Shown: piece after piece, positions 52,951 through 62,119 of the stretch
How the letters are laid out: each line of letters starts with the position of its first letter
Numbering within the stretch: position 1 is the first letter of the stretch
NCBI RefSeq assembly: GCF_021390195.1
Contig: NZ_CP090003.1
Span: forward strand, 1,662,001 to 1,726,000
Direction: 5' to 3'
Length of the DNA: 64,000 bases
Source of the DNA: Flagellimonas sp. CMM7
Lineage (GTDB): Bacteria; Bacteroidota; Bacteroidia; Flavobacteriales; Flavobacteriaceae
The notes under the pieces: model-generated
The model's database searches: none
What the model was told of the DNA's origin: nothing
The model's input: only the letters and a program-made list of their open reading frames with translations
Translations under genes and position numbers: made by a program

Positions 52951-55173
52951 ATGCGCAATGTCATTATTATCACTTTCCTTGTTCACACTGGATTATTTTC
53001 ACAAGAATATTTAAATACTATTGAGAGTATCCATAAAACAAATGAACAACTTACACTTGACGGCCTATTAAACGAAACTCTTTGGTCAGGTGCCAAAAGT
53101 TTTCCTTTTATAGAATGGCGGACAGATTGGGGCAAACCTGATAGTCTGACTACTCTTTTTATCACTTTTGATGATGATTACCTATATGTTGCTTTAGATG
53201 CCAAAGATCCACACCCAGAAAAAATAATAAGCAGAAACCTGGTGCGGGATGGCTGGTATGGTGATGACTACTTTGCATTTCAAATAGATCCCAATAGCAC
53301 CAAAAAAAACGCCTTTGTTTTTAGTATTTACCCCTCGGGCAGTAGATATGATGATGCCATATACAATGACAATGTCCCTTTAGGCAATGCTCCATCAACA
53401 CCTGCTTATGACATGCTCTGGGAAGGCAAAACCCAAATAACAGATGACGGTTGGCAAGCCGAGTATCGCATTCCTTTGTCTAATTTAAGGTTCGAAATCA
53501 GGAATGGAGAAGTACTTGGAGGCATCTCTGCACATCGTACAATCAATTATGAAAACAAGTTAATGGCATACCCAAAAGTACCTCAGAACATAACTGGTGG
53601 CAATAGCAAGCCCTCTTTAAAGAAGCCTGTTCGTTTTGTAGGATTGCAACCCAAAAAAGATTTGCAAATAACACCTTACCTACTGACTTCAACACAAAGT
53701 ACATTTGAATTGAATGCAGCGGAAACTTCATATGAAAAAGATAATTTTAATGAGCTCGATGTTGGCTTGGATGTACGCTATGGAATTACTCCCAGTTTAA
53801 CCTTGGACCTAACACTAAACACAGATTTTTCCCAAGTAGAAATCGATGATCAAATTGTTAATCTGGGCCGGGTTTCCATTTTCTTTCCTGAACGCAGAAA
53901 ATTCTTTTTGCAACAATCAGGTCTTTTCGATTTTGATGTTGGCATTCTGTCCCAGTTATTTTACAGCAGAACCATTGGCATTAATAATGGGCGATTGACT
54001 CCCATTTTGGGTGGAGCAAAACTCACGGGGGAATTGGGGAATTGGGATATTGGATTACTTTCCTTACAAACCGAGGGAACTCAGATCAACAGCAATGCGT
54101 TGCCAACCGAAAACTTCTCTGTATTGCGTTTGCGCAGAAAAGTCTTCAACGATAGGTCGTTTATAGGTTTGATGGCTACTAATCGCATCCGTGAAGGATA
54201 CATTAATACTGCATTGGGTATAGATGGTGTCATTAATATCTCTGAAGAAGATTTTATTATTACCTCTTTAGCTACCACTATAGATGGGGACAACTACTCT
54301 AATGCCAATTTTAATCTGACGAAAAATTCCCGATTCGCTTTTCAATATGCCAGGCGAAAACAAGACGGGTGGTTTGGCAGGGTCGCATATGAATACTCGG
54401 GAGAAAACTTTAATCCTGGAATGGGGTTTTTGTTACGCGAAAAACATCATAACTTTTATGCTGGAGTGAATCACGGTAAATTCAACTCCGATCAAGAAAA
54501 ACATATGTTCCAATACCGACGTTGGATGCCCATAAATTCTGATATATATTTTACCACAGAATTTTCAGATGTCCTTACTTGGTATAATAGAAGCCAATGG
54601 ACCGGTCGTTTTTTTAATAATGATCAGATTTCCTTTTTTGGACAGGTTCAGTATGAGTTTTTGCAAGAGCCATTACAATTCTCCAATGCCATTATCATTC
54701 CCCAAGGAGATTATTTTTACACTTATTTTGGGGCTTCTTATTCAAGTGCTTTTCAAAAAGCTTTAAAAATTCCTATTTCTGCTGAGTATGGAAGTTTTTT
54801 TGACGGTGAAAATTTACAGTTTGAACTGTCCCCAGAATGGAGCCTTAATGAGCACTTTACCTTAACTGGTTCTTGGCGAATAAACTACCTCAATTTCAAT
54901 AACAGAAATGTGGATGAGTGGATCAATGTCCCACAACTTCGGCTAAACTGGGCATATGACCTGCACCTATCAGGAAGCATAACTGCGCAATATAATTCCA
55001 TAAACAATCAAGTGTTTGCGAGCACACGTCTTAGATATAATTTTAAAGATGGACATAATCTATATGCGGTCTTTAATCAAGATTATAATACCGAAAGGAA
55101 TCTATTTGAACCGATGCTTCCTAGGTTCAACAGCCAATTACTAACCGTAAAATATTTATACACCTTTTATTAA
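52951..55173 (+). CDS. DUF5916 family protein with CBM9-like N-terminal domain
   Basis: The 740-residue protein has a signal peptide (MRNVIIITFLVHTGLFSQ). A carbohydrate-binding-module-9-like domain at about residues 25-210 (LTLDGLLNETLWSGAKSF, ALDAKDPHPEKI, WQAEYRIPLSNLRF) leads into the DUF5916 region. That part consists of strongly amphipathic beta strands typical of an outer-membrane barrel (FSQVEIDDQIVNLGRVSIFFPERRKFFLQQSG). It ends in aromatic LLTVKYLYTFY, a terminal strand signature for outer-membrane proteins. It is first of three closely spaced genes. Ligand and function are unknown. Confidence 0.88.
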   Translation: MRNVIIITFLVHTGLFSQEYLNTIESIHKTNEQLTLDGLLNETLWSGAKSFPFIEWRTDWGKPDSLTTLFITFDDDYLYVALDAKDPHPEKIISRNLVRDGWYGDDYFAFQIDPNSTKKNAFVFSIYPSGSRYDDAIYNDNVPLGNAPSTPAYDMLWEGKTQITDDGWQAEYRIPLSNLRFEIRNGEVLGGISAHRTINYENKLMAYPKVPQNITGGNSKPSLKKPVRFVGLQPKKDLQITPYLLTSTQSTFELNAAETSYEKDNFNELDVGLDVRYGITPSLTLDLTLNTDFSQVEIDDQIVNLGRVSIFFPERRKFFLQQSGLFDFDVGILSQLFYSRTIGINNGRLTPILGGAKLTGELGNWDIGLLSLQTEGTQINSNALPTENFSVLRLRRKVFNDRSFIGLMATNRIREGYINTALGIDGVINISEEDFIITSLATTIDGDNYSNANFNLTKNSRFAFQYARRKQDGWFGRVAYEYSGENFNPGMGFLLREKHHNFYAGVNHGKFNSDQEKHMFQYRRWMPINSDIYFTTEFSDVLTWYNRSQWTGRFFNNDQISFFGQVQYEFLQEPLQFSNAIIIPQGDYFYTYFGASYSSAFQKALKIPISAEYGSFFDGENLQFELSPEWSLNEHFTLTGSWRINYLNFNNRNVDEWINVPQLRLNWAYDLHLSGSITAQYNSINNQVFASTRLRYNFKDGHNLYAVFNQDYNTERNLFEPMLPRFNSQLLTVKYLYTFY

Positions 55174-55181
55174 TAGATCTT

Positions 55182-55637
55182 ATGAAAAAAACAATTTTAC
55201 TGTTATTGTTCCTTCTAATGTTCAGTGCATGTTCCGAAAAAAGTAAAAAAGACGTAACTGAAACTCCTATTCTAGAAAAAAAAGAATCGGGCATTGAGGG
55301 TGTTTGGGACTTAGTAAGTACCTATAGCTATGAGAACAACAAAGTTGTAGACACTTTTTATCTTCCGCCAAACCCAAGAATGGTAAAGTTTTTTTCCAAA
55401 ACTAAATACATGTGGTCCCACAAGCCTAAGGATTCTCTAGAATGGCATGCCTATGGCACGTATGAACTGCTTGATGACACATTAGTATTGAAAAGGGAAT
55501 ATTGTTCTAAGACTATGGAAGATCACTCTCCAGAAGTCAAACTCAAATTAATACTAAAAAAAGACACTTTTCAACAAATACACTTTGACCCCAATGGCCA
55601 GGCCTTCTATGCAGAAAACTACAAACGAATAGAATAA
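55182..55637 (+). CDS. Lipocalin-like lipoprotein
   Basis: The 151-residue protein has a signal and lipobox (LMFSACSEK), a lysine-rich tether and a beta-rich body (GIEGVWDLVSTYSYENN, then MVKFFSKTKYMW and DTLVLKREYC). This resembles lipocalin-like DUF4488-type domains of Bacteroidota. It lies 8 bases after the DUF5916 gene, so it is translated from the same message. Function unknown. Confidence 0.75.
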   Translation: MKKTILLLLFLLMFSACSEKSKKDVTETPILEKKESGIEGVWDLVSTYSYENNKVVDTFYLPPNPRMVKFFSKTKYMWSHKPKDSLEWHAYGTYELLDDTLVLKREYCSKTMEDHSPEVKLKLILKKDTFQQIHFDPNGQAFYAENYKRIE

Positions 55638-55657
55638 CAGACAATAATTACAATACC

Positions 55658-56119
55658 ATGAGAAAACTACTATTTATATCAACGCTATTTTTAGTCTTGG
55701 CTTGCCAAAAAATGCCACAAGCACCAATTGCTCAGACCATAATCACGCCGGAGGACCAAGAAATTCTTAGAAATTTTAAGGAAGTCCTTTGGCCAAAAGC
55801 CTACCGTGAACAAGATACAGTTCTGTTAGACAAATTATTGGGTGAAGATTTTCAAATGGTCGATGCCAGCGGAGCTTGGACCAAAAAGACAGATGAGCTG
55901 GAATGGATTAAGCATAATGCCGCAAACTATGATTCTTTTCAATATGAAATAAAGCGATTTGATATTTTAGATAATGGAACCGCCATGATTTGTGGTACCG
56001 GACACATTTTAAACGATTCCATAGAAACAATATATCAATCAAGCAACATTCTAATAAAACGCAACGGGACATGGAAAGCAATTGCTTCACATGTATCTGG
56101 GATCAAGAAATTAGACTAG
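55658..56119 (+). CDS. NTF2-like (DUF4440/SnoaL) lipoprotein
   Basis: The 153-residue protein has a lipobox (LFLVLACQK) and an NTF2-like fold with LLDKLLGEDFQMVDASGAWTKKTDELEWIKHNAANYDSF broken by short loops, ending IKRNGTWKAIASHVSG. It is 20 bases downstream of the lipocalin-like gene, third in the DUF5916 operon. Similar folds bind small molecules. No catalytic residues can be assigned. Confidence 0.8.
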   Translation: MRKLLFISTLFLVLACQKMPQAPIAQTIITPEDQEILRNFKEVLWPKAYREQDTVLLDKLLGEDFQMVDASGAWTKKTDELEWIKHNAANYDSFQYEIKRFDILDNGTAMICGTGHILNDSIETIYQSSNILIKRNGTWKAIASHVSGIKKLD

Positions 56120-56209
56120 TAAGATTTCATAAATAATTCTTAAGCCTAAAGAGATTGACAGTTTTACTGCTTCCTTTCTTTACTTTTCGCTTACTATTTA
56201 AACAAAAAA

Positions 56210-57613
56210 ATGAAAACAATAGGCGCCCTGGCTTTTGTAGTTTTACTATTTTATGGATGTACGAGCGAACTTAAGGAGAGTGAAATACTGAAAAGAATCG
56301 AAGAACATTATACAAATGATAAGAACTCGAAAGGCATTACAATTTCTTATGAACGCATTAACTTTAATCCCTATCAAAGTTTCGACTTTAGGTCTCCCGA
56401 TAGTTTAACCTCTAAAAACACCATTACGATTTCCGATAACTCTTTTTTTGCCGAACGATGGGTATTCTTTCCTGGCGGTTTTAATTTTGGGTTAAAAGAA
56501 TTTCAACAAAATTCTCTGGGATATCTATATGACTTAAATGGTATTCTTATGGGAAAAAGAGCCATACCACAGGATAAAGAAAGAATTAATGAAGTTAGAG
56601 ATGAACTTGAAAAAATTATAGATTATAAATTTTCTCAAAGCCTCTTTTCCGAACAAAACAAAATTCTACTGGACAGTCTAGATCTAAAAAACAACTCGGT
56701 ATCCCTAATTAAAATAAATGATGCAAAAGACAGCTTGTGGATAACCTTTCAAATAAATCCAATTGCATTAAAAAGTGTAATCTCCCATTCAAAAAAAGAA
56801 AAATGGGTATTCAGTAGTTTTACAGAAAATGATGGAATCGTATTTTTAGAAGATATTGATTATTATAAAAATGGCACGCTTAAGCATATCTATAGTATCA
56901 AAAATATTTCAGAAATAGAAAGTATGCCTGAAAAAGAGCTTTCCATTCCTGACGGTATAACTATCTATGAGACAATTACCAAAGAACCCGAAATTCAGGA
57001 AATTGCTCCTGATTTATATTTAATAACCCCTATCGCTGAGGACAGGAATGTCCTTTTCACAATAAATAGAGATAACATAACTGTTTTTGGTGCTCCCCTT
57101 TCAGATCGATTTTCCAATCAGGTTATAGAACTAATTAAAAATAACTTTCCAGACAAAAACATTGAATCTGTTTACGTTACGCATGCACACAGCGATCACA
57201 TTGGCGGTTTAGGAGCTTATGTAAAAATAGGTGCTTCTATTTTAACAGATTCTTTCAGCATTGAAACTATAAAAAGCTTTCCTAGGTTTAAGGGTCAGAT
57301 TGACTCCTTTGTTTTTGAACCTATTAAAAACAGGGAAAAAAGAGGCAGCAATACACAATTCTTTGTCATAGATAATTCGCATTGTAAGAGTCAGGGATTT
57401 GTTTATTTTAAAAATGGTCAAACTATCTATCAGGGAGATTTCCTAGAGATTCCGGAAGACAATACTCTTCCAACATACTTACCATTGACAACCCTAGAAT
57501 TCTATGATTTTGTCAATAAAGAAAAGTTGAGTATTAAAAGAATAATAGCGCATCATAGAAATAACCATATTACCATGGAAACCTTTAAAAATTATTATTC
57601 AAAATTTAATTAA
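56210..57613 (+). CDS. Metallo-beta-lactamase-fold lipoprotein
   Basis: The 467-residue protein has a signal with lipobox (LLFYGC). A roughly 250-residue N-terminal region resembles no family I know. A C-terminal MBL-fold domain carries the metal motif THAHSDHIGG (HxHxDH) near residue 325, with later ligands likely in DNSHCKS, YQGDFLEIP and AHHRNNH. Such enzymes hydrolyse esters, lactones or phosphoesters. The stop codon shares one base with the next ATG (TAATG), indicating translational coupling with the PD40 gene. Location is the outer periplasmic face or surface. Substrate unknown. Confidence 0.82.
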   Translation: MKTIGALAFVVLLFYGCTSELKESEILKRIEEHYTNDKNSKGITISYERINFNPYQSFDFRSPDSLTSKNTITISDNSFFAERWVFFPGGFNFGLKEFQQNSLGYLYDLNGILMGKRAIPQDKERINEVRDELEKIIDYKFSQSLFSEQNKILLDSLDLKNNSVSLIKINDAKDSLWITFQINPIALKSVISHSKKEKWVFSSFTENDGIVFLEDIDYYKNGTLKHIYSIKNISEIESMPEKELSIPDGITIYETITKEPEIQEIAPDLYLITPIAEDRNVLFTINRDNITVFGAPLSDRFSNQVIELIKNNFPDKNIESVYVTHAHSDHIGGLGAYVKIGASILTDSFSIETIKSFPRFKGQIDSFVFEPIKNREKRGSNTQFFVIDNSHCKSQGFVYFKNGQTIYQGDFLEIPEDNTLPTYLPLTTLEFYDFVNKEKLSIKRIIAHHRNNHITMETFKNYYSKFN

Positions 57614-58554
57614 TGTTAATAATTCATAAATTATTTCCAAGCCTTTTATTTTGCTTTTTTACTTGGTCTCTTTCAAGCCAAAGGCAGGTTGAGCAATTTT
57701 TGCCTGATTTCTTTTCAAGCTATTCCAATGTGCGGGATATTGCCATTGCACCAAGTGGTGAAGAAATCTATTTCACTCTAGATAGTTATAAAAGCGAAAT
57801 TGGGTCAATCGCCTACATCCAAAAACAGAAAGCAGGTTGGAGCAAGCCAGAAATCGTCTCTTTTTCTGGAAATTACCGCGATTTGGAACCAGCATTTTCA
57901 GCAGATGGAAAAACGTTATATTTTTCTTCCAATCGCCCGGTTCACAAAGATTCTATAGCTGTTGGAAATTACAATATTTGGAAAATCAATCGTGAAGAAG
58001 ATGGGTGGTCTTCGGTCATGGTTTTGGGGCCAGAGGTAAACACAGAACATAATGAGTTCTACCCATCGGTAGCCGCAAATGGAAATTTATATTTTACTTC
58101 TGACCGCCCAACAGAGATTGGCAGAGAAAATATTTATGTGAGCGATTATGACAATGGTCTCCTTAAGAAAGCTATACCCCTTGGTAAAGGCGTAAACTCA
58201 AAATATTATGAATTCAATGCTTTCGTAGCACCTGATGAAAGCTTTTTGCTATTTAGTGCCATACGGCCCAATGAAGGAATGGGCGGAGGTGATTTATACA
58301 TTAGCTTAAATGAAAATGGCTGGCAAAAAGCTCAACCACTAAATTTGGTCAACACCCCTTTTCTCGATTTTTGTCCTTTTGTAGATGTAAAAACAGGTCA
58401 ACTTTACTTCACAAGTCAAAAAACAGAAATCAAATCCTCTTATGGAAATCCCTTACGAGCTGATTTTTTTTCGGACCTCAAAGATTCTAAGTTACCCAAG
58501 GGGTTGAATCGAATATATACCATTGATTTTCAAAAAACCTTACCTAAGAAATGA
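57613..58554 (+). CDS. PD40/TolB-like propeller protein, exported
   Basis: The 313-residue protein has a signal peptide (LFPSLLFCFFTWSLSSQ) and several PD40 repeats (AFSADGKTLYFSSNRP, SVAANGNLYFTSDRP, FVAPDESFLLFSAIRP). These form a beta propeller similar to the C-terminal half of TolB, but there is no TolB N-terminal domain. A second, related PD40 protein is encoded at 61139. Its start overlaps the upstream MBL stop codon, and its TGA stop is one base before the esterase ATG. It probably binds peptides or glycans outside the cell. Confidence 0.82.
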   Translation: MLIIHKLFPSLLFCFFTWSLSSQRQVEQFLPDFFSSYSNVRDIAIAPSGEEIYFTLDSYKSEIGSIAYIQKQKAGWSKPEIVSFSGNYRDLEPAFSADGKTLYFSSNRPVHKDSIAVGNYNIWKINREEDGWSSVMVLGPEVNTEHNEFYPSVAANGNLYFTSDRPTEIGRENIYVSDYDNGLLKKAIPLGKGVNSKYYEFNAFVAPDESFLLFSAIRPNEGMGGGDLYISLNENGWQKAQPLNLVNTPFLDFCPFVDVKTGQLYFTSQKTEIKSSYGNPLRADFFSDLKDSKLPKGLNRIYTIDFQKTLPKK

Positions 58555-58555
58555 T

Positions 58556-59206
58556 ATGAAAATTTTGCGTAATCTGTTTTTGCTCTTTTGCACGTTTATT
58601 CATTGGCAATGTCTTAATGCGCAGAAAGAGAGCGATCAAAATTACACTTTGTTATCTGAGCATTTAGGGGAAAATAGGATAATACAGATTCATGTTCCCA
58701 AAAGTTATAATAATACCGATAGAGCTTACCCTGTTCTCTTCGTTTTAGATGGCGAATATATTTTTGATTATGCGAAAGGAATCGCCAGCTTTCTGAGCAA
58801 TGATTTTGGTTTTCATCCGGAAATGATTGTCATAGGTATTCCAAATACAGATAGAAATCGGGACTTATTTGTCGATTTGAAACCTGAGGGAGCCTATCAC
58901 AATTTCGTAAGTTTTATAGAGGAGGAACTTCTTCCTTACATTAGTAAAAACTACCGCACTAACACATTCAAAATATTATATGGATGGTCGTCAGGCTCAA
59001 GTTTGGCCAATTACATTTTTGTAAAAAATCCAAGCTTGTTCAGAGGCTATATTTTATCCGGCGTAGGTATTGGTCCAAAAACAGAAGCTTTCATTAAAAA
59101 AGAATTGAAATCAAATGCCTATGAAAGAATCCGGTTTTTTGCCTCAACCGAGGGTAATAGTTTTAGGACTTCTGCCCTTAAAAAAATGAGCAACTTATCG
59201 AAATGA
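58556..59206 (+). pseudogene. Alpha/beta-hydrolase esterase, N-terminal part (frameshifted)
   Basis: 216 residues start MKILRNLFLLFCTFIHWQC (signal peptide); an upstream in-frame start would add 11 residues inside the previous gene. The fold is an esterase D/IroE-type alpha/beta hydrolase with the oxyanion and nucleophile region LYGWSSGSSLANYIF (GWSSG). The frame ends LKKMSNLSK just after a run of seven A at 59180-59186. The missing C-terminal part, with the likely catalytic His, continues in the -1 frame at 59203. The piece alone would lack a full triad, so it is inactive unless frameshifting occurs or the run is misread. Confidence 0.8.
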
Positions 59207-59667
59207 AAAAACCACAAGGGCTGGAAAAGAAGTTTCACACATATGATCAATTGAATCATACGGAAGTTTTGTCCCAGGGACTATACGATGGCCTAAAATT
59301 CGTTTTTAAGGATTTTTATATTTCGGATTCCATCAGTACAAAAGGAGCCGAGGCCACAATTTCCTATTACAAAAACTTGAATAAGAAATATGGTTTCAAC
59401 ACTCCTGTTCCGGTAGGAGCAATTAACGAAACTTGTGCTAAACTACTTGAAAAAAAACTAGCGAAAGAAGCTATCGCATTAATAATACACGGTATAAAAG
59501 TGCACCCAAATAACTTTGCTTTAATAGGAATTAAAGGTGAAATTCATCAATATCTTAATGAGCCCAAAATGGCAGTTGATCACTATAAAAAGGCTTCACT
59601 ATTGGCACAAGAAGCCATTGTTAAAAACAAGTACAAGGTTTTGCTCGAAAATATCATGCTTCATTAA
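59203..59667 (+). pseudogene. Alpha/beta-hydrolase esterase, C-terminal part (frameshifted)
   Basis: The 154-residue frame contains FHTYDQLNHTEVLSQGLYDGLKFVFKDF, the expected catalytic-His region of the esterase. A short TPR-like helical tail (EAIALIIHGIKVHPNNFALIGIKGEIHQYL) follows. Reading the same frame upstream gives NEQLIEMKKPQ, which joins smoothly to the end of the preceding esterase frame if one A is added at 59180-59186. The two frames overlap by ATGA. It is best viewed as the second half of one gene split by a one-base shift. Confidence 0.78.
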
Positions 59668-59776
59668 AAAAGTTAAAATGTACAGGGCGCTAGAATTTGT
59701 TTGCCAATGTGGTTTAACAAAATTTTAAAAAGGCAAGCCCAAATTATCGAGTAATTTGGAAAAAACAACATATAAG

Positions 59777-60712
59777 ATGAAAACAATTCAATGGATTTTC
59801 TTTTTGTTATCACTTTCGATATATGCCCAGACTCCCTATAACTTAATAAACTTGACTTTTGAAAAAGACCTTATTCCGGAGGGTATTGCAGTGAATGCTC
59901 ATTCAGGAAAACTCTTCATAAATAGTCTTAAGCATGATAAGATAGTTCAATCCAACCTTGATGGCACCGATGCAAAAGATTTTATCCAAAGTCATGAGCA
60001 TGGGTATTTAGCAGGATTTGGAATGACTATAAAAGGTAATATATTGTATGCTTTGGGAAATAGTCTTCCAAAGGAAAACAACACCTCCATTCTTCTTTTG
60101 CTAGATGTAACTACCGGGAATTTAATCAAATCCTATCCGCTTAACCATCCCGAATTTATGTATCTAAATGATATTGCCATAAGTAAACATGGAAAAGTGT
60201 TCATTACAGACTCTGAAACCAACAACATATACACAATAAACAAATCTAGCGATGGTTTAGAAGTATTTTACTCTAACAATGAGATTAAGCATTCTAACGG
60301 AATAGCCATTTCTGATGATGATGAGTATCTTTATTTTGCCTCCTACACCAGTGGCATTAGAGTTTTAGATATTGCTGCGCAAAAATTGGTGAACCAACCC
60401 AATGAACATAAAGGCATTGATGGAATGAAATTTTATAAAAACAGTCTAGTGGCAATTGTTAATACGAAAAGGAATCGCTCAGAAAACGGGGTTTATCAAT
60501 TTACTTTAAGCGAAGGAAGTTCAAAGGTTCTTGATAGTAAAAAATTGCTGGATTTAAGGCGGGAATCTGATATTCCCACAACTTTTGATTTGGTCGAAGA
60601 CACCATCTACTTTATAGCTGATTCTCAAATGGACATCCTAAATCAGGAAACTCTTGAGATTATCGATGCTTCAAAACTGGATAATTACCAATTGATAGTT
60701 CAAAAACTTTAG
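59777..60712 (+). CDS. SMP-30/gluconolactonase-like propeller protein, exported
   Basis: The 311-residue protein has a signal peptide (MKTIQWIFFLLSLSIYAQ). The ATG at 59777 is preferred over a TTG seven codons upstream. Six-bladed propeller features appear as LIPEGIAVNAHSGKLFINSL, YLNDIAISKHGKVFITDSETNNIY and HSNGIAISDDDEYLYFAS, the last two being classic SMP-30/LRE metal-site strands. These proteins are often lactonases, but here the catalytic acidic ligands are not secure. It is in the secreted-protein operon after the split esterase. Confidence 0.8.
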   Translation: MKTIQWIFFLLSLSIYAQTPYNLINLTFEKDLIPEGIAVNAHSGKLFINSLKHDKIVQSNLDGTDAKDFIQSHEHGYLAGFGMTIKGNILYALGNSLPKENNTSILLLLDVTTGNLIKSYPLNHPEFMYLNDIAISKHGKVFITDSETNNIYTINKSSDGLEVFYSNNEIKHSNGIAISDDDEYLYFASYTSGIRVLDIAAQKLVNQPNEHKGIDGMKFYKNSLVAIVNTKRNRSENGVYQFTLSEGSSKVLDSKKLLDLRRESDIPTTFDLVEDTIYFIADSQMDILNQETLEIIDASKLDNYQLIVQKL

Positions 60713-60726
60713 CAAAAAAAAACGAA

Positions 60727-61146
60727 ATGAAATCAAATACTTCTTTTTTCGGTCTTTTCTTTTTGATGTTGTGCTCGCAATTTTTGGTCGCCCAAAATCA
60801 AGAAAAAAATACGGTTTTATCAAAAAATTACTGTACAGAAATTGGACGCTTTGATTTACTTATTGATAATGACGAAGTAGCGGGGTCCTATCTCTTAATC
60901 CATAAAAATGCTTTGGGCGGAGTATGGGGAAGGTTAAAGGATACTATCATGACCGGTAGGTGGCACGACGCAGATGGAAAGGGCGACATAATTATGACTT
61001 TTTCCAAAGATTTCTCCTTTTTTACCGCAGATTATCGAAGTGATGATGAACCAGAAAAATGGTATAAAAATTCTTGGCACGGAGCTATAAGACCCAATAG
61101 CAATAATTCCTTTGATTTTAACAACAAAACCTATCGATGTGAGTAG
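60727..61146 (+). CDS. Exported protein of unknown function
   Basis: The 139-residue protein has a signal peptide (FFGLFFLMLCSQFLVAQ) and a single-domain body with GVWGRLKDTIMTGRWHDADGKG and a hydrophilic C-terminus rich in Asn. I recognise no family. It starts 14 bases after the SMP-30-like gene, and its 3' end overlaps the next gene's GTG start by 8 bases, so it belongs to the same operon. Confidence 0.68.
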   Translation: MKSNTSFFGLFFLMLCSQFLVAQNQEKNTVLSKNYCTEIGRFDLLIDNDEVAGSYLLIHKNALGGVWGRLKDTIMTGRWHDADGKGDIIMTFSKDFSFFTADYRSDDEPEKWYKNSWHGAIRPNSNNSFDFNNKTYRCE

Positions 61147-62119
61147 TTCAAAACCCATTTTTTTTGCAGTAATTCTTACTATTATGAGTTGTAGGCAGGG
61201 ACAAAATCCTGAAAGTGTTCCTCCAGAACATTTGGACAAAGGTGCTTTTTTTGGAGTAGTTCCTTCAGAGAAGCCGCAACTTTTGGCCCCTGAACTCTTG
61301 GCCTCACCTGTAACAGAATACAACGGCACCTTTTCCCCTGATGGAACGGAATTTTACTACACTACTGATATTCCTGAAAATGCTTATATCACCTTTACCA
61401 AATTACAAACGGATAGTACGTGGAGTATCCCTAAAATTGCTTCATTTTCCGGAGAATTTTCAGATTATGACCCTCTTTTTTCTCCTAATGGAAATCGAAT
61501 TTACTTTAGTTCAAGTAGACCTAAAGGAGACAATGAAAACAGCAAGATTTGGTATGTGGAACGCCAAGGTTCCACATGGAGTGAACCAGTTCGTGTTATC
61601 TTAACTGGAGAAGAAAACAATGAATATTACAGCTCACTGACCAACGACGGAAGACTTTATTTTAATATCTGGTCCAAAGGTGATATCTACAAAGCTACCC
61701 CCACTGATTCTACATATACTATTGAAATACTTCCTGAAATTATCAACTCTGGCAAAGATAAAGGGGACCCTTTTATTGACCCAAAAGAAGAATACTTAAT
61801 TTTTAGGGGGTACGACGACACCTTTGGGCGCGGTGATCTCTATATTTCCTTCAATATAAATGGTGAATGGAGCGCTCCAGAAAATCTTGGGGAACCTATT
61901 AATTCAAAAGCACATGAAATGTGCCCATGGGTAAGTCAAGACGGAAAACTTTTTGTGTTTGCTAGCGGACGTATCAACCAAAAGCTTCAAACTGCTCCTC
62001 TTGATTCTATTAATAAGGTACATGAAGTATATAACTCTTATGACAATGGACAATTGAATTTGTATTACACCTCAACCAATTTCATCCAGAAGCTAAAAGA
62101 AAAACATCTTACGGATTAA
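61139..62119 (+). CDS. PD40/TolB-like propeller lipoprotein
   Basis: The protein of about 326 residues starts at GTG 61139 (MSSSKPIFFAVILTIMSC, a lipoprotein signal); an earlier TTG at 61112 would add nine residues inside the previous gene. PD40 repeats are visible as GTFSPDGTEFYYTTD, LFSPNGNRIYFSSSRP and SSLTNDGRLYFNIW. It is a paralogue of the protein at 57613. It closes the operon and is convergent with the lactonase gene, overlapping it by 4 bases. A surface binding role is plausible. Confidence 0.82.
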   Translation: MSSSKPIFFAVILTIMSCRQGQNPESVPPEHLDKGAFFGVVPSEKPQLLAPELLASPVTEYNGTFSPDGTEFYYTTDIPENAYITFTKLQTDSTWSIPKIASFSGEFSDYDPLFSPNGNRIYFSSSRPKGDNENSKIWYVERQGSTWSEPVRVILTGEENNEYYSSLTNDGRLYFNIWSKGDIYKATPTDSTYTIEILPEIINSGKDKGDPFIDPKEEYLIFRGYDDTFGRGDLYISFNINGEWSAPENLGEPINSKAHEMCPWVSQDGKLFVFASGRINQKLQTAPLDSINKVHEVYNSYDNGQLNLYYTSTNFIQKLKEKHLTD

